Source: Arthrobacter sp. TPD3018
Lineage (GTDB): Bacteria > Pseudomonadota > Alphaproteobacteria > Sphingomonadales > Sphingomonadaceae
DNA: 64,000 nucleotides
NCBI GenBank assembly: GCA_003075315.1
Contig: QDFQ01000005.1
Coordinates: 1 to 64,000 of the forward strand
Reading direction: 5' to 3'
Position 1 is the stretch's first letter. Each line of letters begins with the position of its first letter. The translations under genes were made by a program, and so were the position numbers. A model generated the notes under the pieces. The model saw only the letters and a list, made by a program, of their open reading frames with translations, made no database searches and was not told the DNA's origin. Of the stretch, positions 17,610 to 27,105 are shown piece after piece.

Positions 17610-18137
17610 GTGACGACCCGCAATTCGATCGACTATCGGCCCTTCCAGGCGCCGCTGCCCCCCGGGCGGGCCCGCGCGCTCCCCTGGGTCAGCGTATTGG
17701 CCGCGTCGGCGCTGACCGCAATCGTGCCGGTGGTCGCCAGCCTGCCACTGATGCCGCCGCTCGGGCTGATCCTGCTGCTTAGCTGGCGCCTGCTCGCACG
17801 CTTCGCGTTGCGCCCCTGGGCCGCAGCGCCGCTCGGCCTGTTCGACGATCTGGTGAGTGGTCAGCCGCTGGGATCGGCGATGCTGTTGTGGTCGCTCTGC
17901 TTTATCGCGATCGAGCTGATCGAGCAGCGCCTCGTCACCCGCGATTTTTGGCAAGACTGGTTGATCGCCAGTGGCGCGATCGTTTTTTGCACCGCAATAG
18001 GCCGCTGGATCGCGGTTCCCATCGGCGCGCACGTCGATACTGTGCTATTGGCACAGACCATGATCTCCGTGATGCTGTTCCCCCTGTCGGCCCGTCTGGT
18101 CGCGTGGATCGATCGCAAGCGAGGGCCGACCGCGTGA
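17610..18137 (+). CDS. mreD: rod-shape protein MreD
   Basis: 175 residues, multi-pass membrane partner of MreC. The GTG at 17610, 4 bp after the mreC stop, is the sensible start; the frame extends further 5' but only as a shadow of mreC. About five hydrophobic segments are visible, e.g. VSVLAASALTAIVPVVASLP and LGSAMLLWSLCFIAIEL, with GLFDDLVSGQPLG between them as in other MreD proteins. The stop overlaps the mrdA start (GTGA). Confidence 0.93.
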   Translation: MTTRNSIDYRPFQAPLPPGRARALPWVSVLAASALTAIVPVVASLPLMPPLGLILLLSWRLLARFALRPWAAAPLGLFDDLVSGQPLGSAMLLWSLCFIAIELIEQRLVTRDFWQDWLIASGAIVFCTAIGRWIAVPIGAHVDTVLLAQTMISVMLFPLSARLVAWIDRKRGPTA

Positions 18138-20239
18138 AGCGTTCCTCCCGGATCGTCACCGAAGCGATGCAGGCGTACAGCTTCTCGCGACGGGCATGGC
18201 TGCTCGGCACCGCGCAGGGCGCCGTCGGCGTCATGCTCGCCGGCCGCATGGGCTATCTCGCGATCGCCCAGAACGAAAAGTACAACCTTCTTGCCGAAAG
18301 CAACCGCGTCAACCTGACGATGATCCCGCCGCGGCGCGGCTGGATCGTCGATCGCCATGGCGCCGCCATCGCCGACAACCGCACCGATTTCCGCGTCGAT
18401 ATCATTCCCGATCGGCTGGAGGGCGGTGATGCGGGGCGAGACCGCGTGCTGGCGCGGCTCGCCAGGCTGCTCGACCTGCCGCCCGAGGAAATCGAGCGAA
18501 TCCGCATCGACCTGAAGGGTGCCGCGGGTTTTCAGCCGGTGCAGGTGGCCGAGAATATCAGCTGGGATCGCTTTGCCGCGATCAGCCTGCGCCAGCCCGA
18601 ACTCCCCGGCGTTGCCCCCACGCGCGGCTTCGCCCGCAACTATCCCGCCGGCGCCGCGGTCGCGCATCTGACCGGCTATGTCGGCGCGGCCAACGCCGAA
18701 CAATATAAGAAGACGCACGACCCCCTGCTCGTCACACCGGGTTTCAAGCTCGGCAAGGATGGCCTTGAAAAGCAGCTGGAAAGTGAATTGCGCGGCACGC
18801 CCGGCGCCAAGCGCGTCGAGGTGACCGCGCGTGGCAAGGTCGTCGCCGAACTGCCCACTCGTGCCGACGTCCCCGGCAAGACGCAGAAGCTGACGATCGA
18901 CGCCGGGCTCCAGGAATATGCCGCGCGCCGGCTCGGCACCAATTCGGGTTCGGCGGTGGTGATCGACTGCCGCACCGGCGAGATGCTGGCGATGGTGTCG
19001 ATGCCCGCCTACGATCCCAACAGCTTCTCGGACGGCATCAGTCATCTCGAATGGAAGATGCTGTCGGACAACGATCACGTCCCCTTGATGAACAAGGTAA
19101 CGCAGGGGCTGTACCCGCCTGGGTCGACGGTAAAGCCGATGAACGGTCTCGCCCTGCTGGCCGCCGGCGTCGGCGCGCATGACCGGGTCGTCTGCTCGGG
19201 CGCGATGCGCGTCGGCACCGGCGTCTTCCACTGCCACAAGCGCGGTGGCCACGGTCCGCTCGATCTGAAGGGCGCGATCGAGCAGAGCTGCGACATCTAT
19301 TTCTACGAGATGATCCGTCGTGTCGGATACGACAAGATCGCCCCGATCGCGCGGATGATGGGGCTCGGCCAGAAATTCGATCTGCCGCTGGCGACCCAGC
19401 GTTACGGCACCGTGCCAGATTCCGAATGGAAGCTGCGCAAATACAAGACGAAATGGACCGTCGCTGACGGCCTGAACGCGTCGATCGGCCAGGGCTATGT
19501 GCTCGCCAACCCCTTGCAGCTCGCGGTCATGGCGGCACGGCTTGCTTCGGGTCGCGCCTTGCAGCCGAGCCTGCTCTCGCATCACGTCCACCTCGATGCG
19601 CCGGCGCTGCCGCTCGCCTCGGAACATCTCGCGATCGTCCGCGACGCGATGTACGGCGTGGTGAACCAGGGCGGCACCGGCGCGATGGCTCGCATGTTCG
19701 TGCCCGGCGTGTCCATCGCTGCCAAGACCGGTACGGCTCAGGTCCGCCGCATCACCATGGCGGAGCGGCGCGCGGGCGTGCTCAAGAACGGGCAATTGCC
19801 CTTCAAGCTGCGCGACCACGCCCTGTTCGTTGGCTTCGCCCCCGCCGACAACCCCCGCTACGCCATTGCCGTCGTGCTCGAACACAATGGCCACACCGTC
19901 CGCAACCTCGACACGCCGATGATCGGCCGCGACATCATGACGTGGCTGTTCGACCGCGACCGCGCGATGAAGAGCCTGGCCGACGTCGAACCCACTTGGG
20001 GCGGCGATATCAAGACGCGCATGGCCGCCGAAGCCGCCGCCTATCGCGCCGCCCAGGCGCCACAGCCCGCCGCCAACGCCACCAAGACCGATTCCACCGT
20101 CCCCAGCGATTCCGACGCGGTGGAGGCGGCGACCGATCTCGCCAATGCGACGCAGGCGGCGATGGGCCCCGCCGTCGCCAATGGCGACGTGCCGAGCGAC
20201 ACCGATTCCCCCGACGACGCTGCGGGCAACACGCAGTGA
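18134..20239 (+). CDS. mrdA: penicillin-binding protein 2 (peptidoglycan D,D-transpeptidase)
   Basis: Class B PBP that cross-links wall peptides during elongation. 701 residues: N-terminal membrane anchor after SRRAWLLGTAQGAVGVML, dimerisation domain (NLTMIPPRRGWIVDRHG), then the transpeptidase with SxxK as STVK (S331), SCD in the SxN position, and KTGTAQ (K531). A roughly 80-residue Ala/Thr/Asp-rich tail ends the protein. GTG start overlapping mreD by 4 bp; the stop overlaps the rodA start by 4 bp, so the cluster is translationally coupled. Confidence 0.96.
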   Translation: MKRSSRIVTEAMQAYSFSRRAWLLGTAQGAVGVMLAGRMGYLAIAQNEKYNLLAESNRVNLTMIPPRRGWIVDRHGAAIADNRTDFRVDIIPDRLEGGDAGRDRVLARLARLLDLPPEEIERIRIDLKGAAGFQPVQVAENISWDRFAAISLRQPELPGVAPTRGFARNYPAGAAVAHLTGYVGAANAEQYKKTHDPLLVTPGFKLGKDGLEKQLESELRGTPGAKRVEVTARGKVVAELPTRADVPGKTQKLTIDAGLQEYAARRLGTNSGSAVVIDCRTGEMLAMVSMPAYDPNSFSDGISHLEWKMLSDNDHVPLMNKVTQGLYPPGSTVKPMNGLALLAAGVGAHDRVVCSGAMRVGTGVFHCHKRGGHGPLDLKGAIEQSCDIYFYEMIRRVGYDKIAPIARMMGLGQKFDLPLATQRYGTVPDSEWKLRKYKTKWTVADGLNASIGQGYVLANPLQLAVMAARLASGRALQPSLLSHHVHLDAPALPLASEHLAIVRDAMYGVVNQGGTGAMARMFVPGVSIAAKTGTAQVRRITMAERRAGVLKNGQLPFKLRDHALFVGFAPADNPRYAIAVVLEHNGHTVRNLDTPMIGRDIMTWLFDRDRAMKSLADVEPTWGGDIKTRMAAEAAAYRAAQAPQPAANATKTDSTVPSDSDAVEAATDLANATQAAMGPAVANGDVPSDTDSPDDAAGNTQ

Positions 20240-21345
20240 GCCGTGGCCATCTGATCCCCGATCCGATCGCGCGGCTGCCCTGGCGGGTCATCTTGCTGAT
20301 CGTAGCGATCGGCACCTTCGGCCAGATCGTGCTCTATTCCGCTGCAGGTGGCTCGCTACAGCCCTGGGCGCTGTCGCAGGGCGTCCGCTTCTTCATCCTG
20401 CTCGGCATGGCACTGGCAGTGTCCTACGTGCCCGAACGCTTCTGGAGATCCGCGGCGCTGCCGGCCTATGTCGTCATCGTCATCGCGCTGGTGCTGGTCG
20501 AGCTGGTCGGCGCGGTGCGCGGCGGCAGCCAGCGCTGGCTCGACGTCGGCATCAAGCTGCAACCATCCGAATTCATGAAGCCCGCCATCGTACTGGCCTG
20601 CGCGCGCTTTTACGACATGCTGCCGCCGGGCGAGACACGACGCTTTGGGGCGATCTGGCCTGCCTGTCTGCTGATCGGCATTCCTGCCGCGCTGATCGCC
20701 AAGCAACCCGATCTCGGCACCGCGCTGATGGTCACCGGCGGCGGCGTCGCGGTGATGTTCCTGGCGGGCGTCCCGATGCGCCTGTTCGTCGGCGGAGCGC
20801 TCGGAATCGCGGTCGCAGGGCCCCTCGCCTTCCAATATGCGCTGCACGACTATCAGCGAAATCGCATCCTCATCTTCCTCGATCCCGAAAGCGACCCGCT
20901 CGGCACCGGCTATCACATCAGCCAGTCCAAGATCGCGATCGGGTCGGGTGGATTGTGGGGCAAGGGCTTCCTCAACGGCACGCAGAGCCACCTCGACTAT
21001 CTGCCCGAAGGCCATACCGACTTCGTCTTCGCGACGATGGCCGAGGAATGGGGCCTCGTCGGCGGCTGCCTGCTGATCCTCGCCTTCCTCCTCGTGATCC
21101 GCTGGGGCGTGAACGTCGGGCAGCAGGCCAATACCCGATTCGCACGACTGACCGCCGCGGGCCTCGCCACGACGATCTTCTTCTACGTCGCGATCAACCT
21201 GTCGATGGTGATGGGCTTGGCACCGGTCGTCGGCATTCCCCTGCCCCTGGTCAGCTTCGGCAGTTCCGCCCAGCTTACCGTGCTGTTTTGCTTGGGCATT
21301 CTGATGTCGATCGACCGCGAGAATCGTCGCCGCGTCCGCTGGTAA
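20236..21345 (+). CDS. rodA: rod-shape-determining peptidoglycan glycosyltransferase RodA
   Basis: SEDS-family membrane polymerase that works with PBP2. 369 residues from GTG 20236, with about ten hydrophobic segments and the SEDS motifs KLQPSEFMKPA, AKQPDLGTAL (catalytic-region Asp), GSGGLWGKGFLNGTQ, LPEGHTDFVFA and the C-terminal PLPLVSFGSSAQ. Ends the mre operon; tRNA-Lys follows. Confidence 0.96.
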   Translation: MSRGHLIPDPIARLPWRVILLIVAIGTFGQIVLYSAAGGSLQPWALSQGVRFFILLGMALAVSYVPERFWRSAALPAYVVIVIALVLVELVGAVRGGSQRWLDVGIKLQPSEFMKPAIVLACARFYDMLPPGETRRFGAIWPACLLIGIPAALIAKQPDLGTALMVTGGGVAVMFLAGVPMRLFVGGALGIAVAGPLAFQYALHDYQRNRILIFLDPESDPLGTGYHISQSKIAIGSGGLWGKGFLNGTQSHLDYLPEGHTDFVFATMAEEWGLVGGCLLILAFLLVIRWGVNVGQQANTRFARLTAAGLATTIFFYVAINLSMVMGLAPVVGIPLPLVSFGSSAQLTVLFCLGILMSIDRENRRRVRW

Positions 21346-21377
21346 GCGAAAAAATCCGCCGCAACGCAAAAAAGGGT

Positions 21378-21405
21378 TTGCACGATCTGAAACGCCTGCT
21401 AATTG
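21378..21405 (+). promoter_or_regulatory. candidate tRNA-Lys promoter
   Basis: TTGCAC, 16-base spacer, TAATTG, about 57 bases before the mature tRNA 5' end. Good match to a sigma-70-type promoter and the right position. Confidence 0.5.
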
Positions 21406-21462
21406 GCCGCCTCCCGACGGGGCCGGCGCCTCTCCAAAGCGCCACCAAACAGGCCAGGTCAT

Positions 21463-21538
<76 letters not shown>

Positions 21539-21846
21539 CCTCCTTCGGTTTCTCCATATGGAAGCGGATACGGCCGGCATCGGGCGTCGTCCTATGTCCC
21601 GCGATTACGGCCGGGCGCGTGTTTCGCGCAACGCGTGATACGCCAGCGGCTTGTCTCACGCATACACTCGACAACATCATGGCGCCGTGGCGGAACACCA
21701 AGCTATTAATCGCCACGCGCAACCAACGCAGATGTAAGCGCCTGTCGTCAACAACCCCGGCACCGGCACCGCTGCCAGTCCCGAAATCGCTGGCAGGCGC
21801 GATGGCCCCGTGGCACATGAACGAACCGTCACATAAGGGGTTACGA
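21539..21846. other. noncoding stretch between tRNA-Lys and the S9 peptidase
   Basis: 308 bp without a supported gene. A frame reading into the peptidase from 21403 crosses the tRNA and has no homology in this part. The stretch must hold the peptidase promoter, but no convincing -35/-10 pair was found. Confidence 0.5.
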
Positions 21847-24291
21847 ATGCGCGCTGGTGCCTGCCTGATCGCTCTGCTGCTTGCCACCACGGCCCAGGCC
21901 CAGCCGGCCGGCACCACTTACCACCGCGCACCGGATGCGATCGCCAAGGCGCTGGAGGCGTCCCCCACCCCCGCGGTGGCCGTCAGCCCCGACCATAGCA
22001 CGCTCGCCATCTTCGGGCGCGAGAATCTGCCGTCGATCGCCAATCTCTCCAAGCCGATCCTGCGGCTGGGCGGCTATCGCATCGACCCCGCGACCAACGG
22101 CCAGGCCGAGGTTCGTGTCCAGTGGCTAAATGCGCTGGGCTTCAAGGATATCGCGAGCGGGCGCACGGTGGCCGTACGGCTGCCGTCGGGGTTGCGGTTC
22201 GCTGCGCCCGACTGGTCGCCCGATGGCCGCCATGTCGCCTTTTACGCGCAGGAGCCCGACGGCATGTCGCTCTGGATCGCGGAGCGCGACGGTAGCGCAC
22301 GCGTGGTCGCCAAAGGGCTCAATGGCAGCTTCGGCACGCCGTTCGTCTGGGCGCCCGACAGCAAAGCCCTGATCGCCTATACCGTCCCCGCCGGGCGCGG
22401 GCCGGCGCCGGTCGCGACGACCACGCCGACCGGACCGGTCGTGCAGGAGAGCAACGGCCGCACCTCTGCCGCGCGCACCTATGAGGATCTGCTCGGCGAC
22501 GCGCATGACGAGGCGCTGTTCGACCATTATTTTACGGGTCAGCTGACCCGCGTTGCGCTGGACGGAACTGCGCAGCCGATCGGAACGCCGGGGCTGATCA
22601 CCGACTTCAGCGTGTCGCCCGACGGCCGCTACCTGCTGACCGAGCGCCTGAAGCGGCCCTATTCCTATCTGCTGCCCGCACGCTTCTTCCCCACTGAGAT
22701 CGCCGTGTCGACGATCGACGGCAAGCCGGTGAAGACGCTCGTCGATCGTCCGCTGGCCGACGATTTGCCCGTCGATTTCGACGCGACCGTCAAAGGCCCG
22801 CGCGACGCGGAATGGCGTGCCGATGCCCCCGCGACGCTGGTCTGGGCCGAGGCGCTCGACGGCGGCAATCCGCGCGTGAAGATCGCGTTCCACGACAAGC
22901 TGATGATGCAGGCCGCCCCGTTCGATGCCGCGCCGGTCGAGCTGGCCAAGACGCCCGCCCGCTACGCGACCACGTTATGGGGCGATGACGGCTTTGCGAT
23001 GGTGATCGACCGCGAATGGCGGTCGCGCACCGAACATCGTCAGGCCGTCGCCCCGTCGCGTCCCGGCGAGAGCCGGATGCTGCTCACCCGCAATTACCAG
23101 GATCAATATGGCGATCCCGGCGATCCTATCCTGGAGGACAATGCGGCGGGCAAGCGCGTGATGCGCTTCACGCCCCGCCATGACGCCGTCTATGTCAGCG
23201 GCGACGGCGCGACCAAGGCGGGCGCCTTCCCCTTCCTCGCGACCATGCCCCTCGCCGGTGGCGAACAGACCCGGCTTTGGACGGCCAAGGCGCCCTATTA
23301 CGAAACGGTCGTGGCGCTGCTCGACGACACCGGGCAGCGGATCCTGACCCGGCGGGAAAGCGCCAAGCTCGCACCCAATTACGTCATCCGCAGCGTCAAG
23401 GGCGGCCAGGCGAAGGCCGTCACCGCCTTCGCCGATCCCGCACCGGTGTTCGCGGGCGTGACCCAGAAGACGATCACCTATGCCCGCGCCGACGGCGTGC
23501 CGCTGTCGGGGACGCTGTATCTTCCCGCCGGCTATGATGCCAAGCGCGACGGGCCGTTGCCGACGTTGCTCTGGGCCTATCCCGCCGAATATACCGATGC
23601 CAAGGTCGCCGGGCAGACGGTCGACCAGGGCAACCGCTTCGTCCGCCCGCGTGGCATCAGCCACCTGTTCCTGCTCACCCAGGGCTATGCGATCCTCGAC
23701 AACCCCGCGATGCCGATCATCGGCGAAGGCGGCGCGGAGGCCAACGACACCTATGTCAAACAGCTGCGGGAGGATGCCGAGGCCGCCGTCGATGCGGTGG
23801 TGAAGCTCGGCGTCGGCGACCGCGATCGGATGGCGGTGGGCGGCCATAGCTATGGCGCGTTCATGACCGCCAATCTGCTGGCGCACACCGATCTGTTCCG
23901 CGCCGGCATCGCCCGGTCGGGTGCGTACAACCGCACGCTGACCCCGTTCGGCTTCCAGGCGGAGCAACGGACCTATTGGCAGGCGACGCCCACCTATACC
24001 GAGATGAGCCCGTTCACCTATGCGAACCGGATCAAGGCGCCGATCCTGCTGATCCACGGTGGCGCCGACGACAATAGCGGCACCTTCCCCATCCAGTCGG
24101 AGCGGATGTATGCCGCGCTGAAGGGCAATGGCGCGACCGTCCGCTATGTCGTCCTGCCGAACGAGCCGCACGGCTATCGCGCGCTGGAATCGACCGAAGA
24201 GACGCTGTGGCAGATGACCGATTGGCTCGATCGTTATGTCAAACCGAAGCAGGCCACCCGGTCCGCGCCGGCCGCAACGGCCGCGGACTGA
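21847..24291 (+). CDS. secreted S9-family (prolyl-oligopeptidase-type) serine peptidase
   Basis: 814 residues from ATG 21847, which follows AAGGGG and starts a Sec signal peptide (MRAGACLIALLLATTAQAQ). The N-terminal half is a WD/propeller-like domain (VSPDHSTLAIFGRE, APDWSPDGRHVAFYAQ, VSPDGRYLL). The C-terminal alpha/beta-hydrolase has the nucleophile in GGHSYGAF, Asp in HGGADDNSGT and His in NEPHGYR. The arrangement resembles the S9D glutamyl-endopeptidase/acylaminoacyl-peptidase group. Likely periplasmic peptide degradation; the exact specificity is not readable. Confidence 0.9.
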   Translation: MRAGACLIALLLATTAQAQPAGTTYHRAPDAIAKALEASPTPAVAVSPDHSTLAIFGRENLPSIANLSKPILRLGGYRIDPATNGQAEVRVQWLNALGFKDIASGRTVAVRLPSGLRFAAPDWSPDGRHVAFYAQEPDGMSLWIAERDGSARVVAKGLNGSFGTPFVWAPDSKALIAYTVPAGRGPAPVATTTPTGPVVQESNGRTSAARTYEDLLGDAHDEALFDHYFTGQLTRVALDGTAQPIGTPGLITDFSVSPDGRYLLTERLKRPYSYLLPARFFPTEIAVSTIDGKPVKTLVDRPLADDLPVDFDATVKGPRDAEWRADAPATLVWAEALDGGNPRVKIAFHDKLMMQAAPFDAAPVELAKTPARYATTLWGDDGFAMVIDREWRSRTEHRQAVAPSRPGESRMLLTRNYQDQYGDPGDPILEDNAAGKRVMRFTPRHDAVYVSGDGATKAGAFPFLATMPLAGGEQTRLWTAKAPYYETVVALLDDTGQRILTRRESAKLAPNYVIRSVKGGQAKAVTAFADPAPVFAGVTQKTITYARADGVPLSGTLYLPAGYDAKRDGPLPTLLWAYPAEYTDAKVAGQTVDQGNRFVRPRGISHLFLLTQGYAILDNPAMPIIGEGGAEANDTYVKQLREDAEAAVDAVVKLGVGDRDRMAVGGHSYGAFMTANLLAHTDLFRAGIARSGAYNRTLTPFGFQAEQRTYWQATPTYTEMSPFTYANRIKAPILLIHGGADDNSGTFPIQSERMYAALKGNGATVRYVVLPNEPHGYRALESTEETLWQMTDWLDRYVKPKQATRSAPAATAAD

Positions 24292-24345
24292 CCCGGCCGG
24301 GATCGCGACCGTCGGTGCGCTCCGGCGACGGTCGCGGATCGCCCG

Positions 24346-24588
24346 TCAGCGCGCGACTGCGCGACCGATCCGATACGGGCCGGTGCGGGTGGGCAGCGGC
24401 TTGCCTTTCCAGCTGAGCTGAACGCGGCCCTCCTCGACCAGCGCGTCGATAGCGGCATGGACCGACGGCATCGCCGCGCGCCAAGCCTCTGGCGCGATCG
24501 CGCGCGCCACCTCGCTCGGACACACCGTCGCGCCCGCCGCTCGCGACGCGAGCAGCGCGAGCGCCGTATCGCGCGGGCTTGCGGTCAC
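24346..24588 (-). CDS. DUF3253 family protein
   Basis: 80 residues from a GTG with a GGAGAAGG site. The pattern PRDTALALLASR, CPSEVARAIAPEAWR, a helix around PSVHAAIDALVEEGRVQLSWKG and a final GPYRIGR is that of DUF3253 (PF11625), small winged-helix-like proteins of unknown role, possibly DNA-binding. The frame continues 5' to 24981, but that part has no homology and no better start. Convergent with the S9 peptidase, apparently a single gene. Confidence 0.8.
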   Translation of the reverse strand: MTASPRDTALALLASRAAGATVCPSEVARAIAPEAWRAAMPSVHAAIDALVEEGRVQLSWKGKPLPTRTGPYRIGRAVAR

Positions 24589-25193
24589 CTTGCCTTCTCC
24601 AACCCACTCGCGTTGACGTGGACGCCACTTCACATGGATAACGTCTCGGACGCGGATCCGCCCCCAAACGCTTAGCCTCCGCCAATGCAGGCGGCATCGT
24701 ACCAATGGCGGAGTATCCCAGACATCTCCTCGATCGCAGACCGAACCATGGCGCAAACGGTATCGAGCGTCCGTACCCAACATATCAATTGCGAGGTACG
24801 TTATACCATCGCATATATTCGGTAGATTCAGGACCGACAACGAATGCCACTTTCCCCGCACCTTTTGCCTGTTGCGCGACCGACGGACACCCGCAATCGG
24901 CTCACTGATTGGTGATGGCTCGACGGCAACGATCTTCGCCGCATGGCCATGTCCATCGCCCCTGGGGTGGCGCTGCCCCATGATTCGTCAGGCCCCCTAA
25001 CCAGCCAAGGCGTCACCTACCCCTGCCGATCCCAATTACGGCAGCGGATCGACAAACAACGTCGTGACGGCCTGCGTTGGGCCGCGTCGTCCGCATAATC
25101 GAAGACGCAACCTCCATGTGCTGAAGCGCGGCAAGACGGGCGCCCCACGCCCGCTCCGCCCCGCTGACAGGATCGAACGGGAGCAGCCACATC
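24589..25193. other. 605-bp noncoding region with one hairpin
   Basis: No convincing gene on either strand; the small frames here have unnatural composition. It holds a perfect 8-bp inverted repeat CTCCGCCA/TGGCGGAG at 24677-24684 and 24706-24713. It must carry the divergent control signals for the DUF3253 gene and the ZIP transporter. Base composition is visibly more AT-rich than in neighbouring genes. Confidence 0.6.
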
Positions 25194-25922
25194 ATGCACC
25201 GGGACCTTCTTCTTGGTCTTCTCACCGCCATATTGGTTGTCGTCGCGATGGCCGCAGCCGCACCGGTGTTTCGCACGAACCGATCGTCGCGCAGGTCCTC
25301 CCTCGCCGCCACCGCGGATGCGCTCGCCGCCGGCATCTTTCTGGGTGCGGGCCTGATCCACATGCTGCCCGACTCCGCGCAGGGCTATCTGACCTATGGC
25401 GCCAGCTATCCCTGGCCGTTCGTCATCTGCGGCGCGACAATCATGGGCCTCGCCCTGCTCGAACGTCTGGCATGGGGCAGCGGACGGTCCGCGGCCCCCG
25501 CGCTCGCCGCTGCCATCGCACTGGCCGCCCACAGCTTTCTGGCCGGCGCGGCGCTGGGGGCCACCTCGCGCCAGGCCGCCATTCTGGTGCTGTTTCTCGC
25601 GCTGATCGCGCACAAGGGCGCCGCGTCATTCTCCCTGGCGCAGATACTCACCGAAAGCTCGCTGTCCCGCCGCAGGGCGTTGATCGTGCAGAGCGCGTTC
25701 GTCGTCGCCCTGCCACTCGGCGTCGTGCTGGGCGCGGTGGCGACGCGGCAGGAGCAGGCATGGCCTCTGGTCAAGCCGACGATCCTCGCGCTCGGCGCCG
25801 GCACGTTCCTGCACTTCGGCATGCAGCGCCATCGCACGACGGCACAGGCGCATAGCATCGCGGGGCAGCTAGCGCCCTGGTGCGGCTTCGCGCTGATGGC
25901 GCTGATCGCGGTCGTGGACTGA
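25194..25922 (+). CDS. ZIP-family metal transporter
   Basis: 242 residues, about eight hydrophobic segments, inner membrane. The ZIP (PF02535) metal-path motifs are AAHSFLAGAALG in the fourth helix and LIAHKGAASFSLA in the fifth, with GTFLHFG near the C-terminus. The glutamate usually found after HK(x)2 in the fifth helix is replaced by Ala/Ser, so metal choice or activity may differ. The cytosolic loop lacks the His-rich stretch of many ZIPs. Probably imports Zn or another divalent metal. Convergent with the betaine operon, 78 bp apart. Confidence 0.85.
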   Translation: MHRDLLLGLLTAILVVVAMAAAAPVFRTNRSSRRSSLAATADALAAGIFLGAGLIHMLPDSAQGYLTYGASYPWPFVICGATIMGLALLERLAWGSGRSAAPALAAAIALAAHSFLAGAALGATSRQAAILVLFLALIAHKGAASFSLAQILTESSLSRRRALIVQSAFVVALPLGVVLGAVATRQEQAWPLVKPTILALGAGTFLHFGMQRHRTTAQAHSIAGQLAPWCGFALMALIAVVD

Positions 25923-26000
25923 GCACGCCAGCGCCGCTCAGGCGCCCGCCGTCATCGTCGTCACCCGGACGATAGAGCCACGCGAGGCGCAACGCCCCCC

Positions 26001-27083
26001 TCAAGCGTCGACGTGTAGTTCCTGATCAGGCCGGGAACAGCAGGCGAGGATATATCCCTCCTCGATCTCCTCATCCAGAATCCCGCCATCGTGCTCGATC
26101 ACGACGCTACCGTGCTGCTTCAGGATCTTGCACGTCCCGCAAAGCCCGGATTCGCAAGCCGCTGGAATACGGACGCCCGCCTGCCGCGCGACTTCGAGCA
26201 CCGTCTGGCCCGGCAGGCACGGCGCGGTGACGCCCGATGCGGTGAAGGTGATCGACACCGCCTCTCCCGATGCGCTCGGCACGGCCGCCACCTGCTCGCT
26301 CGGCGCGTTTGCCGGCGCCTCGCCGAAGCTTTCCTGATGATAACGGGCCAGGTCGAGCCCCGCACCACGCACGATGTCACCGGCAAGCGCCATGAATGCA
26401 TCCGGACCGCAGCAGAACACCTCACGCTCGGTCAGGTCGGGCACCAGCATCGCCAGTCGCCCCGCATCCAGCCGACCGCGATGCCCGCTCCAGGTGTCGC
26501 CTGGCGGATTGTCGCGCACGATCATCGCAAGCGACAGGTTCGGCATCTGCCGGTCGAGCAATTCCAGCTCGCGACGAAAGATGATGTCCTCCGGCCGTCG
26601 TGCGACCGTGACGAACGCGACATCGCTGTCGGGGGCGCAATCGGCCATCCAGCGTAGCATCGACATCATCGGGGTGATGCCCGATCCCGCAGACAGAAAC
26701 AGATAGCGCGCGGCGGGATGCGCGACATGCGTGAAATGCCCGGCCGCACCGTAAGCACGGATGCGCGCGCCGACCCGCAGATGCTGGAACATCCAGCGCG
26801 TGCCGACGCTCTCCGCCTGCGCCTTCACCGTCACCGCGATCGAGAAGGGGCGCGACGGCGAAGACGACAGCGTATAGGTGCGCAACAGCGGGCCACCGTC
26901 CGCGGGCAGTTCCAGCGTCACGAACTGGCCGGGACGATACCGGAACCAGCGGTCGGGATCGGAGCGGAAGGTGAAGGTCTTCACCCCCGGCGCCTCGTCG
27001 ACGATGCCGATGACCTCCAGATGGTGCAGCCGATCGCTCCACGGCGACATCTCGTCGAGGTGCAGATACCGCCCGGCCGTCAT
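26001..27083 (-). CDS. gbcB: glycine betaine monooxygenase, reductase subunit
   Basis: Passes electrons from NAD(P)H through FAD and [2Fe-2S] to the Rieske oxygenase GbcA. 360 residues: an FNR-type FAD domain (RYRPGQFVTLEL, RTYTLSSSP), an NAD domain (SAGSGITPMMSMLRW, CCGPDAFM), and a C-terminal plant-type ferredoxin (AACESGLCGTC, later ACCS). ATG 27083 is chosen; an upstream in-frame extension overlaps gbcA. Starts 22 bp after gbcA and is the last gene of the operon that begins with etfB. Confidence 0.9.
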   Translation of the reverse strand: MTAGRYLHLDEMSPWSDRLHHLEVIGIVDEAPGVKTFTFRSDPDRWFRYRPGQFVTLELPADGGPLLRTYTLSSSPSRPFSIAVTVKAQAESVGTRWMFQHLRVGARIRAYGAAGHFTHVAHPAARYLFLSAGSGITPMMSMLRWMADCAPDSDVAFVTVARRPEDIIFRRELELLDRQMPNLSLAMIVRDNPPGDTWSGHRGRLDAGRLAMLVPDLTEREVFCCGPDAFMALAGDIVRGAGLDLARYHQESFGEAPANAPSEQVAAVPSASGEAVSITFTASGVTAPCLPGQTVLEVARQAGVRIPAACESGLCGTCKILKQHGSVVIEHDGGILDEEIEEGYILACCSRPDQELHVDA

Positions 27084-27105
27084 CGATCGCTCCGTCGGCG
27101 TGCGA

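Noticed and set aside
17861..19894. 677-residue minus-strand frame opposite mreD/mrdA
   Set aside because: Antisense shadow of PBP2, whose SxxK and KTG motifs are on the plus strand.
24705..24908. 67-residue plus-strand frame upstream of the ZIP gene
   Set aside because: Unnatural composition, no ribosome site and no known motif.
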